Origin: Hemerocallis citrina
Lineage: Eukaryota > Streptophyta > Magnoliopsida > Asparagales > Asphodelaceae
Direction of reading: 5' to 3'
Assembly (NCBI GenBank): GCA_017893485.1
Contig: CM030358.1
Coordinates: 152,595,368-152,659,367, forward strand
DNA length: 64,000 nucleotides
Shown here: positions 9,335-21,900 of the stretch, piece after piece
Position numbering within the stretch: the first letter of the stretch is position 1
How the letters are laid out: the number at the start of each line of letters is the position of its first letter
Translations under genes and position numbers: made by a program
The notes under the pieces: model-generated
What the model was told of the DNA's origin: nothing
The model's input: only the letters and a program-made list of their open reading frames with translations
Database searches by the model: none

Positions 9335-12300
9335 AACGAGTTCGGACCTCACCACTCTTCTCCTAGAGTTGCTCCTCAAACTCGTCTTACAAATGACTCT
9401 CCTAGAGTTGCTCCTCACACTCCCCCTCCAAGTGGCTCTTCCCTAGAACCGAGCTCTTCGCTCCGCTCGCCTCCAAAGCGGACCTCTTCTCAAACAAGTT
9501 CGGATCTCACAACTCTTTCCTAGAGTTGCTCCTCAAAACTCGTCTTCCAGATGGCTCTCTCCTAAAGTCAAGCTCTTCACTCCGCTCGCTTCCGAAGCGG
9601 ACCTCTTCCGAGTTCGGAGCTCACAACCCTCCCCTAGAGTTGCTTCTTGCACTCACTTCAGAGAATGGGTCTTCCCAGCACCTCTTCCTAGCACCTTTTC
9701 CTTAGGAGTGGAGCTCCTCTTCAAAAATCTCCAAAACCAAACAGAATAGAGACAACTTCAGAGCCCCTCACCTCTCCCATATGCTGACCCATCCTCCCGA
9801 GCTGAGGAGCAGAGCTTCATCGACCCATCCCCTTCATCAACTCACTGAGCTTCTCCTCACGCTCGAGCCATCCGAACAGCCGAGCTACCGAACAGCTCAG
9901 CCGAACGGCCGAGCCACTGAGCACGGAGGGGCGGAATCTTCAAGGAACACTTCCTCCAAAACGCCTCAGTGCCTCGGCCAACAGCACTGAGTCTCCGAGC
10001 CGAGGTGCCGAGGTACCGACCCTCGTATATGGAGAAAAATCGCCCCGAGGCGAAGTCACCGTCGGATCTCTCCAAAATTCGCGACACAATCTGACGGACG
10101 GTTCAGATCGTGCCACGCCCACAAAATGACAAGATAACGTTTTCTCGTGATCTGAACCCCATCCTCGTGATGCGTGCCATGATCAACGGCCTAGATCCAG
10201 CCACGCGTCTCTTCCGAGCTGTCTGCCATCGGCCTGTTCAGGCGAGCTACCGAACAGCTCAGCCGAACAGCCGAGCCACTGGGCATGGAAGGGAGCTACC
10301 TTCAGAGAACACTTCCTTCAAAACAGACAACTCAGCACCTCGGCCAACGGTACTGACCCTCCGAGCCGAGGTGCCGGGGTACCGACCCTCGTATATGGCG
10401 AAAATTCTGCCGATCCGATTTCGCCGTTAGATCATCTCAAAATTCGCACCCAAGCGTGATGGACGGATCAGATCGCGCTACGTCACCACAAAACGACAAG
10501 ATAACGTTTTCTCGAAACTCGTGCCTCTTGTCTCGTGATTCGCGCCACGATCGTGATCAACCGTCCAGATGGCTCTTCTACAAATCGAGCTCCCCACTCC
10601 GCTCGCCTCCAAAGCGGAGCTCTTCCCAACGAATTCGGAGCTAAAACTCTCCTAGAGTTGCTCCTCAAACTCCTTTTCCAGATGGCTCTTCTACAAGTCG
10701 AGTTCCCCGCTCTGCTCGCCTCCAAAGCGGAGCTCTTCTCAAACGAGTTCGGAGCTAAAACTCTCTCCTAGAGTTGCTCCTCAAACTCCTCTTCCAGATG
10801 GATCTTCTACAAGTCAAGCTCTTCACTCCGCTCACTTCCAAAGCGGAGCTCTTCTCCACAAGTTCGGAGCACAACTTTCTCCTAGAGTTCCTCCTCAAAC
10901 TTGCCTCTCAAATAGCTCTTCTCGACGAGATCGGAGAGCAACTCTCTCCTAGAGTTCCTTCTCAAACTTGTCTCTCAAATAGCTCTTCTCGACGAGATTG
11001 GAGCACAACTCTCCCCTAGAGTTGCTCCCTGCACTCACTTCAAAGAATGGGTCTTCCCATGGCTCTTACGAGGATCTTCCAAGCACCGCTTCTCCACTAT
11101 GCGAGAGAACAAGGCAGAGGAGAGAACCCAAATGCCTCTCCTCCCCTTCCTCTTCTCCTCTTCTCCGATCTACTAGGCACGGAAGGATGGAACCCCCAAG
11201 AAACATTCCTCTCAAAACAGCCAACTCAGCACCTCGGCCAAACAGCCCTGATGCGCCGAGCCGAGGTACCGGGGTACCGACCCTCGTATATGGCAAAAAA
11301 TCGTCCCGAGGCGATCTCACCGTTAGATCATCTCCAAATTCGCACTCAAGCGTGATGGACGGATCAGATCGCGCCACGTCACCACAAAACGACAAGATAA
11401 CGTTTTCTCGAAACTCGTGCCTCTTGTCTCGTGATTCGCGCTACGATCGTGATCAACCGTCCAGATCGAGCTGCGTAGCCTGGATCTGCCAATCTACCAA
11501 CCTGCGGAGCGGCGAAAATGTGCCTCAAAATCCGTGCTCGGATTCGCCGAACAAAGCAAGCAGATGAAGAGGAAGAAAGAAAAAGAGGCTAACGGTCGGG
11601 GTCGGATCCGATACCCACGGTCCGACCCATACCCTTCTTAGCTCCTTCATTCTTCTCCTTCTTCCCCAACACTTCTCCTCTTCTCCACCGTGCGAAAGAA
11701 CAAGGCAGGGGAGAGAACCCAATTGCCTCTCCTCCCCTTCCTCTTCCCCTCTTCTCCACCGAGCGGAAGAACAAGGCAGAGGAGAGAACCCAGTTGCCCC
11801 TCCTCCCCTTCCTCTTCTCCTCTTCTCCACCCGAGCGGAAGAACAAGGTAGAGGAGAGAACCCAGTTGCCTCTCCTCCCCTTCCTCTTCTCCTCTTCTCC
11901 ACCGAGCGGAAGAACAAGGCAGAGGAGAGAACCCAGTTGCCTCTCCTCCCCTTCCTCTTCTCCTCTTCACCTCTCCAAAAAGTACCCAGTACTTCTCCTC
12001 TTCTCCACTGTGCGGAAGAACAAGGCAGAGGAGAGAACCCAAATGCCTCTCCTCCCCTTCCTCTTTCTTCTTAGAAGAGCTGCCGATCCGAGGTGCCGAT
12101 CCGAGCCGAGGTGCCGGGGTACCGACCCTCGTATATAGAGAAAAATTCGGCCGACCCCATCTCACCGTCGGATCGCATCAAAAAGCGTGCTAGAACATGA
12201 TGAACGGTTCAGGTCGCGCCACGTCTCCACAAAACGACAAGATAACGTTTTCTCGAAACTCGTGCCTCTTGTCTCGTGATTCGCGCCACGATCGTGATCA

Positions 12301-12540
12301 ACCGTCCAGATTGAGCCACTCACTCGGATCTCAAATCCGAGCTACCGACCTACCGAATAGCAAAGTAAAAAAAAAAAATTCTCCTTAAAATTCGTGCTCG
12401 GATTGGCCGAACAAGAAGCAGATCCGAGGAGCTCAGATTTTCCGAACAAGAAGCAGAGGAGAAAAAGAGAAAAAAAAATAAAAATAAAATAAAAATTAGA
12501 AAGGTCGGGTCGGACCCGTTAGGGTACCGAACCCGAACCC
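9335..12540. repeat. Mosaic of degenerate tandem and higher-order repeats
   Basis: Two modules alternate. One is built on CTCCTAGAGTTGCTCCTCAAAC with CGCCTCCAAAGCGGA (9361-9660 and 10640-11040). The other starts GCCGAGGTGCCG..GTACCGACCCTCGTATATGG and runs through GACAAGATAACGTTTTCTCG (about 10000-10200, 10362-10570, 11260-11470, 12100-12310, with a relic near 13722). Between them at 11660-12065 are five units of about 71 bp sharing GGAAGAACAAGGCAGAGGAG. No protein domain was seen in any frame. Confidence 0.75.
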
Positions 12541-13690
12541 TTCCTCACTCCTTCTCCATGCTCCCGCCACAGCAAAACCAACAAAACAAAAAACCCAAAC
12601 TCTTCCCTACGCCGAGCTCTTCATCACGCCATCGCCAACGTCGAGCTCGCCATACTGAGCTCGACACCTCATCCTTCGAACTCCAAGACAGCGCTCATGC
12701 TCTGTCGTTGAGCCTCCATCGCCAAGCCATCGACGGAGCTCGAAGCTTCACCTCGACTTCACACGAGCTCTAGCTTCGGAATATGGCGAGGTCGAGCTCC
12801 GACGACCACATTCGTGCTCTCACTCTCGTCGAGCTCCCTCCGTCGTCGAGCCGAACCAATCTTCTTCAAAAGCTCGCTGCCGAACTCACCTTCGTCAAAA
12901 CTCCGACCCAGCAAACTCCTCGCCATGCCAACGAGCTCCACCTTCCTCTCCTCCTTCGCGAGCTTCCTCCGTCGCCGAGCTCATCACCAACTGCCTCCAA
13001 CGCCGAACTCAGCTCATCTCCAACACTGAGCTTCAAGCTCCTCGCCAACTTCATCAATGTCGAGCCGAACTCATCAACTCCGTCACTACCGAGCTCTCCC
13101 TCTCTCCGAGCTCCACGTCGAACCCTCTCCTCGCCGAACCCATAGTTGCTGAGTTCTCTCTCTCCCTCACTCCGAGCAGCGCCACCGAGCTCCACACTGA
13201 TGAAGACGAACTCTAGCGACGGTTCGTGCTCGGAGGTGGTTCGTGGTGTTTCGTGCTCGGAGCTCGGCGACTCAGTGTGGAGAGGAGCTCGGCTTGGTAG
13301 CGACGACGGAGAGGAGCCCTCTTGCTTCGACCTCATAGCGCCATCCACTTTGGAAGTTTGCCCAAGCTCGTCGTCTCCGGTCTCCCCTTCCACCGACGAG
13401 TTTCAGAGCCTCGCCGACCTCTCTCAACGAGCTTCGAAGTTCGTTCGCCACGCTCGCCCGCCCCACGGCAGCCGAGCTTCCCTCCGAACTCCACAAAACC
13501 CACGCTGTTGCCGTCCTCCTCGCCGAACTCCGGTGGCGATCCCAAGGACGGGGGTTGATTTGGGGTCGGAGGCATTGTCGAGTCGAATGTTGGGTCGGAG
13601 CAACGAAGAAGAAGGGAAAGAAGCAGTTCGAAGTAGAAGAAGAGAGCAAGAAGGAAAAAGAAGAAAAAAAAAAGCGCCACGTGGCATCTA
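12541..13690. other. GC-rich, GAGCTC-rich internal region of the gag-only element
   Basis: This stretch has a striking excess of GAGCT/AGCTC and CCTC/CTCC words and several overlapping open frames on both strands (for example 13146-13691 plus and 12866-13393 minus). Their translations are Ser/Arg/Pro-rich with no recognisable motif, so I do not call a gene. Confidence 0.5.
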
Positions 13691-13828
13691 GCCGAACCGA
13701 GGCGCCTTCGCCGAAACGCCGAGCCGAGGTGCCGGGGTGTCGACGCTGTAAATTGAGAAAAAAAAGTGACCGACCAACACGATCCGTCCGATCGTCTCAA
13801 AATTCGCGTCGCGACACGATCGACGCTC

Positions 13829-14058
13829 AGGAACGCGCCACGTGTCCCGATCGTGATTTGCCTCACGATGCGCGCAAATCTGATCATGATGAACGGCCAG
13901 AAACACGCCACGTGTCCCGATCGTGATCTGCCTCACGATGCGCGCAGATCTGATCATGATGGACGGCCAGAAACGCGCCACGTGTCCCGATCGTGATCTG
14001 CCTCACGATGCGCACAGATCTGATCATGATGGACGGTCAGAAACGCGCCACGTGTCCC
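13829..14058. repeat. 70-bp tandem repeats with G-boxes
   Basis: CGCCACGTGTCCCG recurs at intervals of exactly 70 bp, with CACGTG at 13839, 13909, 13979 and 14049. Each unit also carries TCGTGATCTGCCTCACGATG and TGATCATGATGGACGG. A further CCACGTGG is at 13677-13684. The array lies about 450 bp before the 3' LTR. The 14060-14480 stretch after it is AT-rich and empty. Confidence 0.9.
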
Positions 14059-14502
14059 GGTAATATTTAAATTATTTATTTATTTATTTAATTGTTTTTT
14101 TTATTTAAAAAATCCGAAAAAAATATTTAAAAATCGAAAAAAATTAAATAAAAATCCTAAAAATAATTATAAATTCAGAAAAATTATTTTAAAATTCTGA
14201 AAAATATAATTATTTAATTAGAATAATTATTTAATATTTTCGATAATTACTTATTAAATTCGGAAAATGAATAAAAAATTCAAAAAATGGAAAAAAATTC
14301 AGAAAAATCTGGAAAAATCACCAAAAATCCATAAAATTCTGAGAATATTTTTGGGCATTTTACAAGCCCATAATAACACTGTTACACCCCGAGCAAGATT
14401 CCAAACTCCCTTAAGAACACCGATAAAATCTCGTACGCCATTAAAACAGTAAAACTACTCCTCAAAGGCTGATCAAACTCAGTCTTCGGGAGTGGGGGCT
14501 CG

Positions 14503-15122
14503 TGATATGGCTAAAAATAAGATTAAATCGGGACCGTTCACATCGGGCACGAATCTTAAAGCTCAGGGGTAAAACGGTAATTTCACCTACTAACGGGTCT
14601 GAAATGGGAACTGGGTCTTTCTTCACGACCCAATAACCCACGAACGGATCCACCTCAACTGGGTACGGGTCCCAACCCGAAACACACCAAGTCCAGAAAA
14701 GATAGAATTAGGGTTTCTGATTAATCCTAATCAACGACTCTGATTCACATCTATCTTTTCACCGGGAATTAAGGGATTACATTCCTAATCTGATTACAAG
14801 GATTTTATACCTTATCAGATCACAGGAATCACATTCCTTATCTGATCCCATCGGCGACTATAAATACCCCCCACCCATCTCCATTAAGAGGTAATCAATC
14901 TTTTTCTAGTTAAACGCTCTTTCATAATCATTTCTGGTTACTGACTTGAGCGTCGGAGGGTACGTCGCCGGGATCAACCTCGGTGTCTCGCACTTCCTTG
15001 CAGGTGAACGGCGGGAGTCAACGGTCAAGCTCCGGCGGAACAGGTTAGGTGTTTGCTGTTCAGGTTTTCCACGAACTCACAAATTCTATCTGTTTGCCCC
15101 CACACCAAAATTAGCGGCAACA
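14503..15122 (+). repeat. 3' LTR of the gag-only element
   Basis: It is nearly identical to the 5' LTR. Seven of the eight substitutions I count are transitions. The polypurine tract GGGAGTGGGGG (14488-14498) lies directly upstream. The LTR ends CGGCAACA, followed by the target duplication ATAAC. Confidence 0.88.
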
Positions 15123-15127
15123 ATAAC

Positions 15128-15598
15128 TAATGATTATTAAAATAGGTAAATTATTAAATTTAAATATTAAAATATATACTAATCTACCTAATTAATACAA
15201 TAACTCTAAGATTAAATGGGCTAAAACTGAGGTTTGAGCTGGCCGGGACGTGTTGTCCCGTCCAAGCTACTTTTAGCTTAAGATGGGACAACATGTCTCG
15301 TTTGAGTTTTTTTCGATTTTTTTTTCCTTCCATACGGTACAACATGTATCGTCCGATCATTAAAAAAAATCAGACGAAATAACTTGTTTCGTCTAATCCC
15401 TTTAAATAAAAAATTAAAGGAACGGAACAACATGTTCCGTTCCCTATAATTTAAAAATTGTCATTTTATTTTTCAAATTTGAGAAGCGACTGTAACGATT
15501 TTATCAAAATATAACAAAATAGCAAACGACTGCAAACATTAGATTCTCATAATATAATATGGGAATTTGGTAAATATATCAAACGAGTCTGGATGCTC
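15128..15598. mobile_element. Right half of the interrupted MITE
   Basis: It begins directly after the LTR element's ATAAC duplication and ends GAGTCTGGATGCTC, the inverted counterpart of the terminus at 5689. The flanking triplet is TAA here but TTA on the left, a one-base difference. Internal palindromes include the arms GGAACGGAACA/TGTTCCGTTCC around ACA (near 15420) and AGACGAAA/TTTCGTCT (near 15372). Confidence 0.7.
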
Positions 15599-16035
15599 TA
15601 ATTAGGCAATAATGTTCAACACACATTACGTAACCAATACAATATTTTTCGATGTGACACACCTAATCAGTGATGGTGCCACATCAGCAACTCAACTTAA
15701 AATTAAAAATAAGTTGGATTTCTCTTCATCTTGAATTGAACTAGGTTCGAGAAATTAAGGTATTAAAAATCTGGTTAGGGACCTAGGATTAAGTTGGACT
15801 GCTGACTGGACACGAAATTGGTACTGGTAGTAGAGTAAGGAATATGCTTGTTTAACATTTGATATTATTATTATGGATGATGTTGTCATCTTTTATTTTT
15901 TTATTAAAAAAAAACATTTGATATTATTTATAAAGAAAACAACAAAAAAAATTTGTGAAGAGTAGAGGGGCATAAATAAATGATTGAATGAATGGAGTCA
16001 AAGAATAGAGTTAGCAATTGGCCCATGAGTGGACT

Positions 16036-16075
16036 GTGGGCCCCACTGCCCCATGTTCTCTTCCACCTATTAAAA
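16036..16075 (+). promoter_or_regulatory. Promoter elements of the beta-galactosidase gene (candidate)
   Basis: GTGGGCCCCAC at 16036-16046 is a perfect palindrome that fits the TCP-type GTGGGNCC consensus. CTATTAAAAC at 16067-16076 could serve as a TATA box. The 16085-16378 stretch is CT- and then GA-rich, as expected for a plant 5' leader. The 15600-16030 stretch upstream holds no gene. Confidence 0.4.
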
Positions 16076-16378
16076 CCCCATGCTATCTCAGTATCTCTCC
16101 TCACTCTCTCTCACTCATCACCATACCATACACAGTGCAAAGTAAGCAAGAAAAAAGAAGAATAAAACAAAACAAAGTAAAGAATAAGATAAAAAAGCAA
16201 GAAGTACAACCTTCATTCACAGCCCAGCTGGTTCCCTCTCATTCTCTCTCTCTCTCTATACTGAGTTACCGACCCAAGATCATACAAGATTCAACAGAGA
16301 GATACAGAGAGAGAGGATAGAGAAAGAAGGAAAGAAAGAAGAAGAAAAAAGACACCCACGATAGCCCATTTTGCTTTC

Positions 16379-18892
16379 ATGGGCTCAAAAAAGCTTCCTT
16401 TGCTTTTGGCCGTGGTGGTGGCGGTGGTGGTGGTCCTATCTCCGGCCATGGCTTCGGTCTCCTATGACAGCCGGGCGTTGACGATCGACGGTCAACGTAG
16501 GATCCTCATCTCAGGCTCCATTCATTACCCAAGAAGCACCCCTGAGGTGAATGCCCATTTATTCATTTTTTCTGTTTTTTTTTTATATAAAAAAAAATCA
16601 AAACATTGCAGTCTTTATAACTAACTTTTTAATTTGGGTTTTGTTCAGATGTGGCCTAGTCTCATCCAAAAGGCTAAAGATGGGGGCTTGGATGTTATTC
16701 AGACATATGTGTTCTGGAATGGGCACGAGCCTGTTCAAGGCCAGGTAATTTTTTGGGGAATTTTTGAGAATTTTTTTTTGGGGGTGAGTTTTATTGATTA
16801 AATGGGGTTTTTTTTTTTTTGGGAGATGATTTATTGACATTTTTGGGTGGGATTTTTGGGCAGTATTATTTTGAGGACAGGTATGATTTGGTGAAGTTCA
16901 TCAAACTAGTTCAGCAAGCTGGTCTTTATGTTAATCTGCGAATTGGGCCCTATATTTGTGCTGAATGGAATTTTGGGTATGAATTAAGTTATCATACTTT
17001 TTCCATTTTTACTGTTAATTCAATGCCTATGTTTTTTTTTATTTTTATGAAAAGGATAGGACCCGAGGATAGTCCCAACCCGCATATATATATAATGAAT
17101 AGAAAACAGCACAGGCAGGAGAATACATCTGTAAGCATCACCATAAAAATACAAAACTGAAAGAAAATACAATGAAAATAGAATTAAAACAAGAGTACAA
17201 CCAGCAGATGACCGAGCCACCAAATGATTGCGAAGAATAGTCAAAAATCCTCTCCGCAGCAGAAATCGTGACTCCACGCTGAGCAACACGGAAAAAAAAC
17301 AGCCAGCAGATATAAGGAGACCGAACACAACATTAAGAGCATGATAACATGTAGAAAAGAACACCATAACATAGGCTGTGCAGTGAGCAAACTTAGTAAA
17401 CAGCAGAAAAGCAAAAAGTACATGAAGTAGAACAAACAAAGCAAACACAAGATTGTAGTCGACGGCAGCAAAAGAAGCAACTACAGTAGACATTGCAGGA
17501 GAAGAAGGCATATGAACATGCGATGGAGGAGAACGACAGAAGACGACCCCCAAAAGGCAGGAGAGACCTGCAAAAATAGAGAGCATCGCAATACACACAC
17601 CCAAAATAAACAAGCTGCCAAAATTGAATGCCTATGTTATATGTTTGCTTATTATAATGTTTTTTTTTTTTTCTTCAGAGGGTTTCCTGTTTGGTTGAAA
17701 TATGTGCCTGGTATCAGTTTCAGAACTGATAATGAGCCTTTTAAGGTATGAATTTTTATCAAGAACTTCAAATTCCAAATTTGCCAAAATTTAGTAGATA
17801 TGTTGCTTAATTTTGAAACCTTTTTTGATCCTTTTGTCATGTTTAAACAGTGGGCAATGCAAAATTTCACACAGAAGATTGTTTGGATGATGAAATCTGA
17901 AGGCTTATTTCAATGGCAGGCTGGCCCTATCATCCTTTCTCAGGTTTCCTGAACTCTGCCTTGTCCTCCTAAATTGTCGAAAAAGAGCAAGATGATAGTG
18001 TGTTTTTGATAAATTAACTCATCTTAAATTATGACTAAATTGTCAAGATCATGCATTTAAGCACCTGTTTTATATATGATATTGGAGTAAGTAATCTAAC
18101 AGTTGGAAATCTGTCAGTCTCAGACCAAACACATGCAGAATTTAATAAAAGACTAGATTTCCTCCACTGCTGGCTGTGAAAATGTCATTATATGAAACTA
18201 CAATTGTATTGATTACATTTCGTTTGTTGTTATGTTTGTTCAGATTGAGAATGAGTTTGGGCCGCTGGAATGGGATCAGGGAGCTCCGTCGAAGTCTTAT
18301 ACGACGTGGGCTGCAAAGATGGCGGTTGACCTTGATACAGGAATCCCATGGATCATGTGTAAACAAGATGATGCCCCAGACCCAGTTGTGAGTTCTCTCT
18401 CTACTTAGCAAAGATTCGATTTAGATGGCTTTAGCTAGCAGTTTACAATGTGCCCGCATTCTTAGTATTCTCTCATTCTTTGCCACCAATCAATGTCATT
18501 AAGCTCAATAATTCTATAAATTATAATGAATAATTGCCCTTAGAGATTGTTGATTATTACGTGAAACTAGCAATTTGAACCATAAAGAGAAGATGCCTAG
18601 TGTAATAATGCTACAGTTCTTACTAAAAGTTGTCCTTGAGAGATTGAAGTGCAAGAAGAAGAAGAAGCTTTATATATGTATCCAAAGGCAGTAAAAAAAA
18701 TGGTGAAATTTTCTTCCTTTTATCCAAGGATCACTTATTCTATTGTTCCTTATATTTTGAAGTAAAAAATGGTTAATGCGATTATTATTAAACAACAAAT
18801 TAGTACTGCAAGCTACATACACAAAGTATATATACAACATTTTTCATATATATATATATACTGCAAACTACATTAAGTATATTTACAACATT

Positions 18893-18962
<70 letters not shown>

Positions 18963-21900
18963 TCACTACAAAAAGCTTAACCCGTCCATTTGTGAACAAG
19001 TATATACAATATGTCATCTTTCACAGTAAGCTAAAACGTTCTAATCTGACCATAGAAAGGGAATATCTATAATAACAATATTATCATTCTTACCGGAAGT
19101 TCTTATGAAATTATTAAGTTAAATGCTTCGATGAATTTTTGTAGATTAACACCTGGAATGGATTTTATGACGATGACTTCACTCCAAACAAGCCGTACAA
19201 GCCCTCCATGTGGACTGAAGTTTGGACTTCATGGTGATTGCATTTATTTAACTATTTTTATGATGGACGAGTTATTTCAATCTGATCATTTTCTCAAAGA
19301 TTTAGCGCTTTCCGTTGTGTAACTGCAGGTTTACTGGCTTTGGAGGTCCAGTTCCTCGCCGACCTGCTGAAGATTTGGCCTTTGCTGTTGCAAAGTTTAT
19401 ACAAAAAGGTGGATCTTTTGTTAACTATTACATGGTGAGTATTCTAGTTAGTTGTTTCTAGTTAGTTGTTCTCAATTGATAAACATGTTATGTTCTTGCT
19501 TATAAGTGTATCATAAACTGTTTTTTCCCGACTATAGTACCATGGCGGAACGAACTTTGGGAGGACGGCTGGTGGGCCCTTCATAGCTACAAGCTACGAC
19601 TATGATGCTCCCATCGATGAATATGGTAAGCAAAATCCTCCTGACTTTTGCATGCATGATACCCTTATATTTGCTATTTTTACACTTTCTCTGTTCAATA
19701 GCCTTCCAATAGGTACTGTTCTTTGTAATATATACAAGCTGATATGAAGCAATTCTTTGGAACATATCAGTAGTCTACCAGTCGAGTGTTCAATGATTAT
19801 CCACCTATGATTGGCTTATGTTTTTTCATGTAAAACTTTCTTTAAGTTTAGCATGCTTAGAAGAATTTGCATACTTTCTTTTTATGTGGCCCTTCCAAGA
19901 AACAAGCAAAATCCTTCCATGTCAAATTGGCATAACAGTGTCAATGAAGAAGGCTATGATAAGTGTTGATATTGCCAAAGGAGTTGACCTTCAAATCTTC
20001 TTCAGATCTATATGGAGAGGGATTCATGTGGTCAACCTCGAAGATTTAGGATAAAGGCTTTCCTGATGGTGCATTTTGAGGGTTGAGTTAAGTTGACAGC
20101 CATATGTGAAGCTAGAAATCTTTTTAGTGCCCTGTGTGAACTATGGCCAACTTGCAAATTCTTAGATTGGCTTATGCATAGGTTGTGCATTAACACACTT
20201 AAAAGACTAAGTTAGGTATGTATATGATTTAATGCTTTACACTTCCACACGTGCAAATGAAACTACTATAATTTCTGCACATCAACGAGTAATTGTTTCC
20301 AACAAGTATACATTGTATATACATGTTAATCCATGATCATGTTTTTGATAGGTCTATTGAGACAGCCGAAATGGGGCCATTTGAGAGACTTACACAAAGC
20401 AATCAAGCTATCTGAACCAGCTCTCGTTTCGGGTGATCCAGTAGTAACATCGCTTGGTAGTAACCAAGAGGTAGAACCATAGAATCATTTTTTTGTTTTT
20501 CTTTATAGCAGAATCTTTTAATTTTTATAAATGGTTGACTCTTGCTTGTTTGCTATTCAGTCTCATGTTTTCAGGTCAAATTCAGGAGATTGTTCTGCGT
20601 TTCTTGCCAACTATGATACCAAAAATTACGTTAAAGTCCCCTTCAATGGCTTACACTATGATCTTCCCCCTTGGTCAATCAGCATCCTTCCCGACTGCAA
20701 AATCACTGTATTTAACACAGCGAGGGTAAGGAAGATCACACGTTGGTATCATAAACTACCTAATGACTTACCAAGTTAACAAATTTCTAACTTTAGTTAG
20801 ACTACAGATGTTTATAGTTTAAAAGTTTCGGCATTTATGGTCAAGTGGATTGTAACCTCTTTCATCACAACTTTCTCATATTGTTCTGAAAAGCCTGCAG
20901 ATAACCTCTCTGCAACACTTTAGCCTTGCTTCAAGTTTTAACACTGATTCACTGAATGCTGTCTTCTGATATTAATTTGCACTCTTATATATTAAATTTA
21001 GTACTTATTATAAAAAAATGCCTTTTCGGTTATGTGCCTTAATTTTTCCTTTTCCTTTTTTCCATTTTCTACTTGGTGCCTTTTCCTTGCTAAAGCCCCC
21101 TTGAGGCTTTTGCTGGAGTGCTTTAGAGCATCTGTAGTCGTTTGCCAAATATCGATAAAATGGATATTTGGCAAACGAACGTGCTGCACTCGTTTGCCAA
21201 ATATCCATTTTATCGATAAATCGCTACAGTCGATTGCTATAAATGAGAATGGATATAGCGTTTATTGATATTTGAGGGACGGCACTTGAAGTGCCATCGC
21301 TTGATTTTTTATAATTTTTTTCAATTAAAAAATCCCCCAAATCCCTCGGACGGCACTTCATTTGCCGTCCATTGATTTTTTTTTTTTTTCAATTAAAAAA
21401 ACCCCAGCGCTCCCCCAAATTCTCGGACGGCACTTGAAGTGCCGTCCGGAGGGTTTTATATTTTTTTAATTTTTTTTTGCAATTTGTGAAAATGTTTTTG
21501 CAATTTTTTTAATTTTTTTTGCAATTTCTAAATTGTTTTTGTAATTTTTTGAAATTTTTTTGTAATTAATGAAATGTTTTTGTAATTTTGGAAAAAGTGG
21601 AAAATGTCAACAAAAGTGGACAATGGCTCTTGGACCGCACTTCATGTGCCGTCCGTCCATATCCATTTGATTTTTTTTATTTTTTATTTCCCTTCTCCGA
21701 CGGCACTTCATGTGCCGTCCGTTCTTGAAAATTAGAGCGACGGCACTTCAAGTGCCGTCCGTCCAAAATTTATTATTTTTTAAATTTTTTTCCACTCCGA
21801 CGGCACTTCATGTGCCGTCGTTTAATATTTTATTATAGTTTGCTAAAAAATAGCTTTGCACGAGTGCAGCAAACTCGGAAATCCTATTTCTATTTATCCA

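Larger units (their letters stand above)
6011..15122 (+). mobile_element. Complete gag-only LTR retrotransposon (TR-GAG type), 9.1 kb
   Basis: Two 0.62-kb LTRs (6011-6629 and 14503-15122) start TGATATGG and end CAACA. The element is flanked by a perfect 5-bp target duplication, ATAAC (6006-6010 and 15123-15127). A primer-site-like TGGCGCCGTCTGTGGG follows the 5' LTR, and a polypurine tract precedes the 3' LTR. The only recognisable gene is gag (6703-8439). Protease, reverse transcriptase, RNase H and integrase are all absent, and 6 kb of tandem repeats fill the space. I count 8 substitutions and one 1-bp indel between the LTRs (about 1.3%), so the insertion is recent. It must have been moved by proteins from another element, perhaps a relative of the one at 2397-5574. 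Confidence 0.88.

Noticed and set aside
12783..13691. Protein-coding genes in the GAGCTC-rich part of the gag-only element
   Set aside because: Several frames are open on both strands, but the translations are low-complexity Ser/Arg/Pro with no motif. GC-rich composition explains the open frames.
8440..14502. A hidden pol gene in the gag-only element
   Set aside because: No protease DSG, reverse transcriptase YxDD, RNase H or integrase motif was seen in any frame; the region is repeats.
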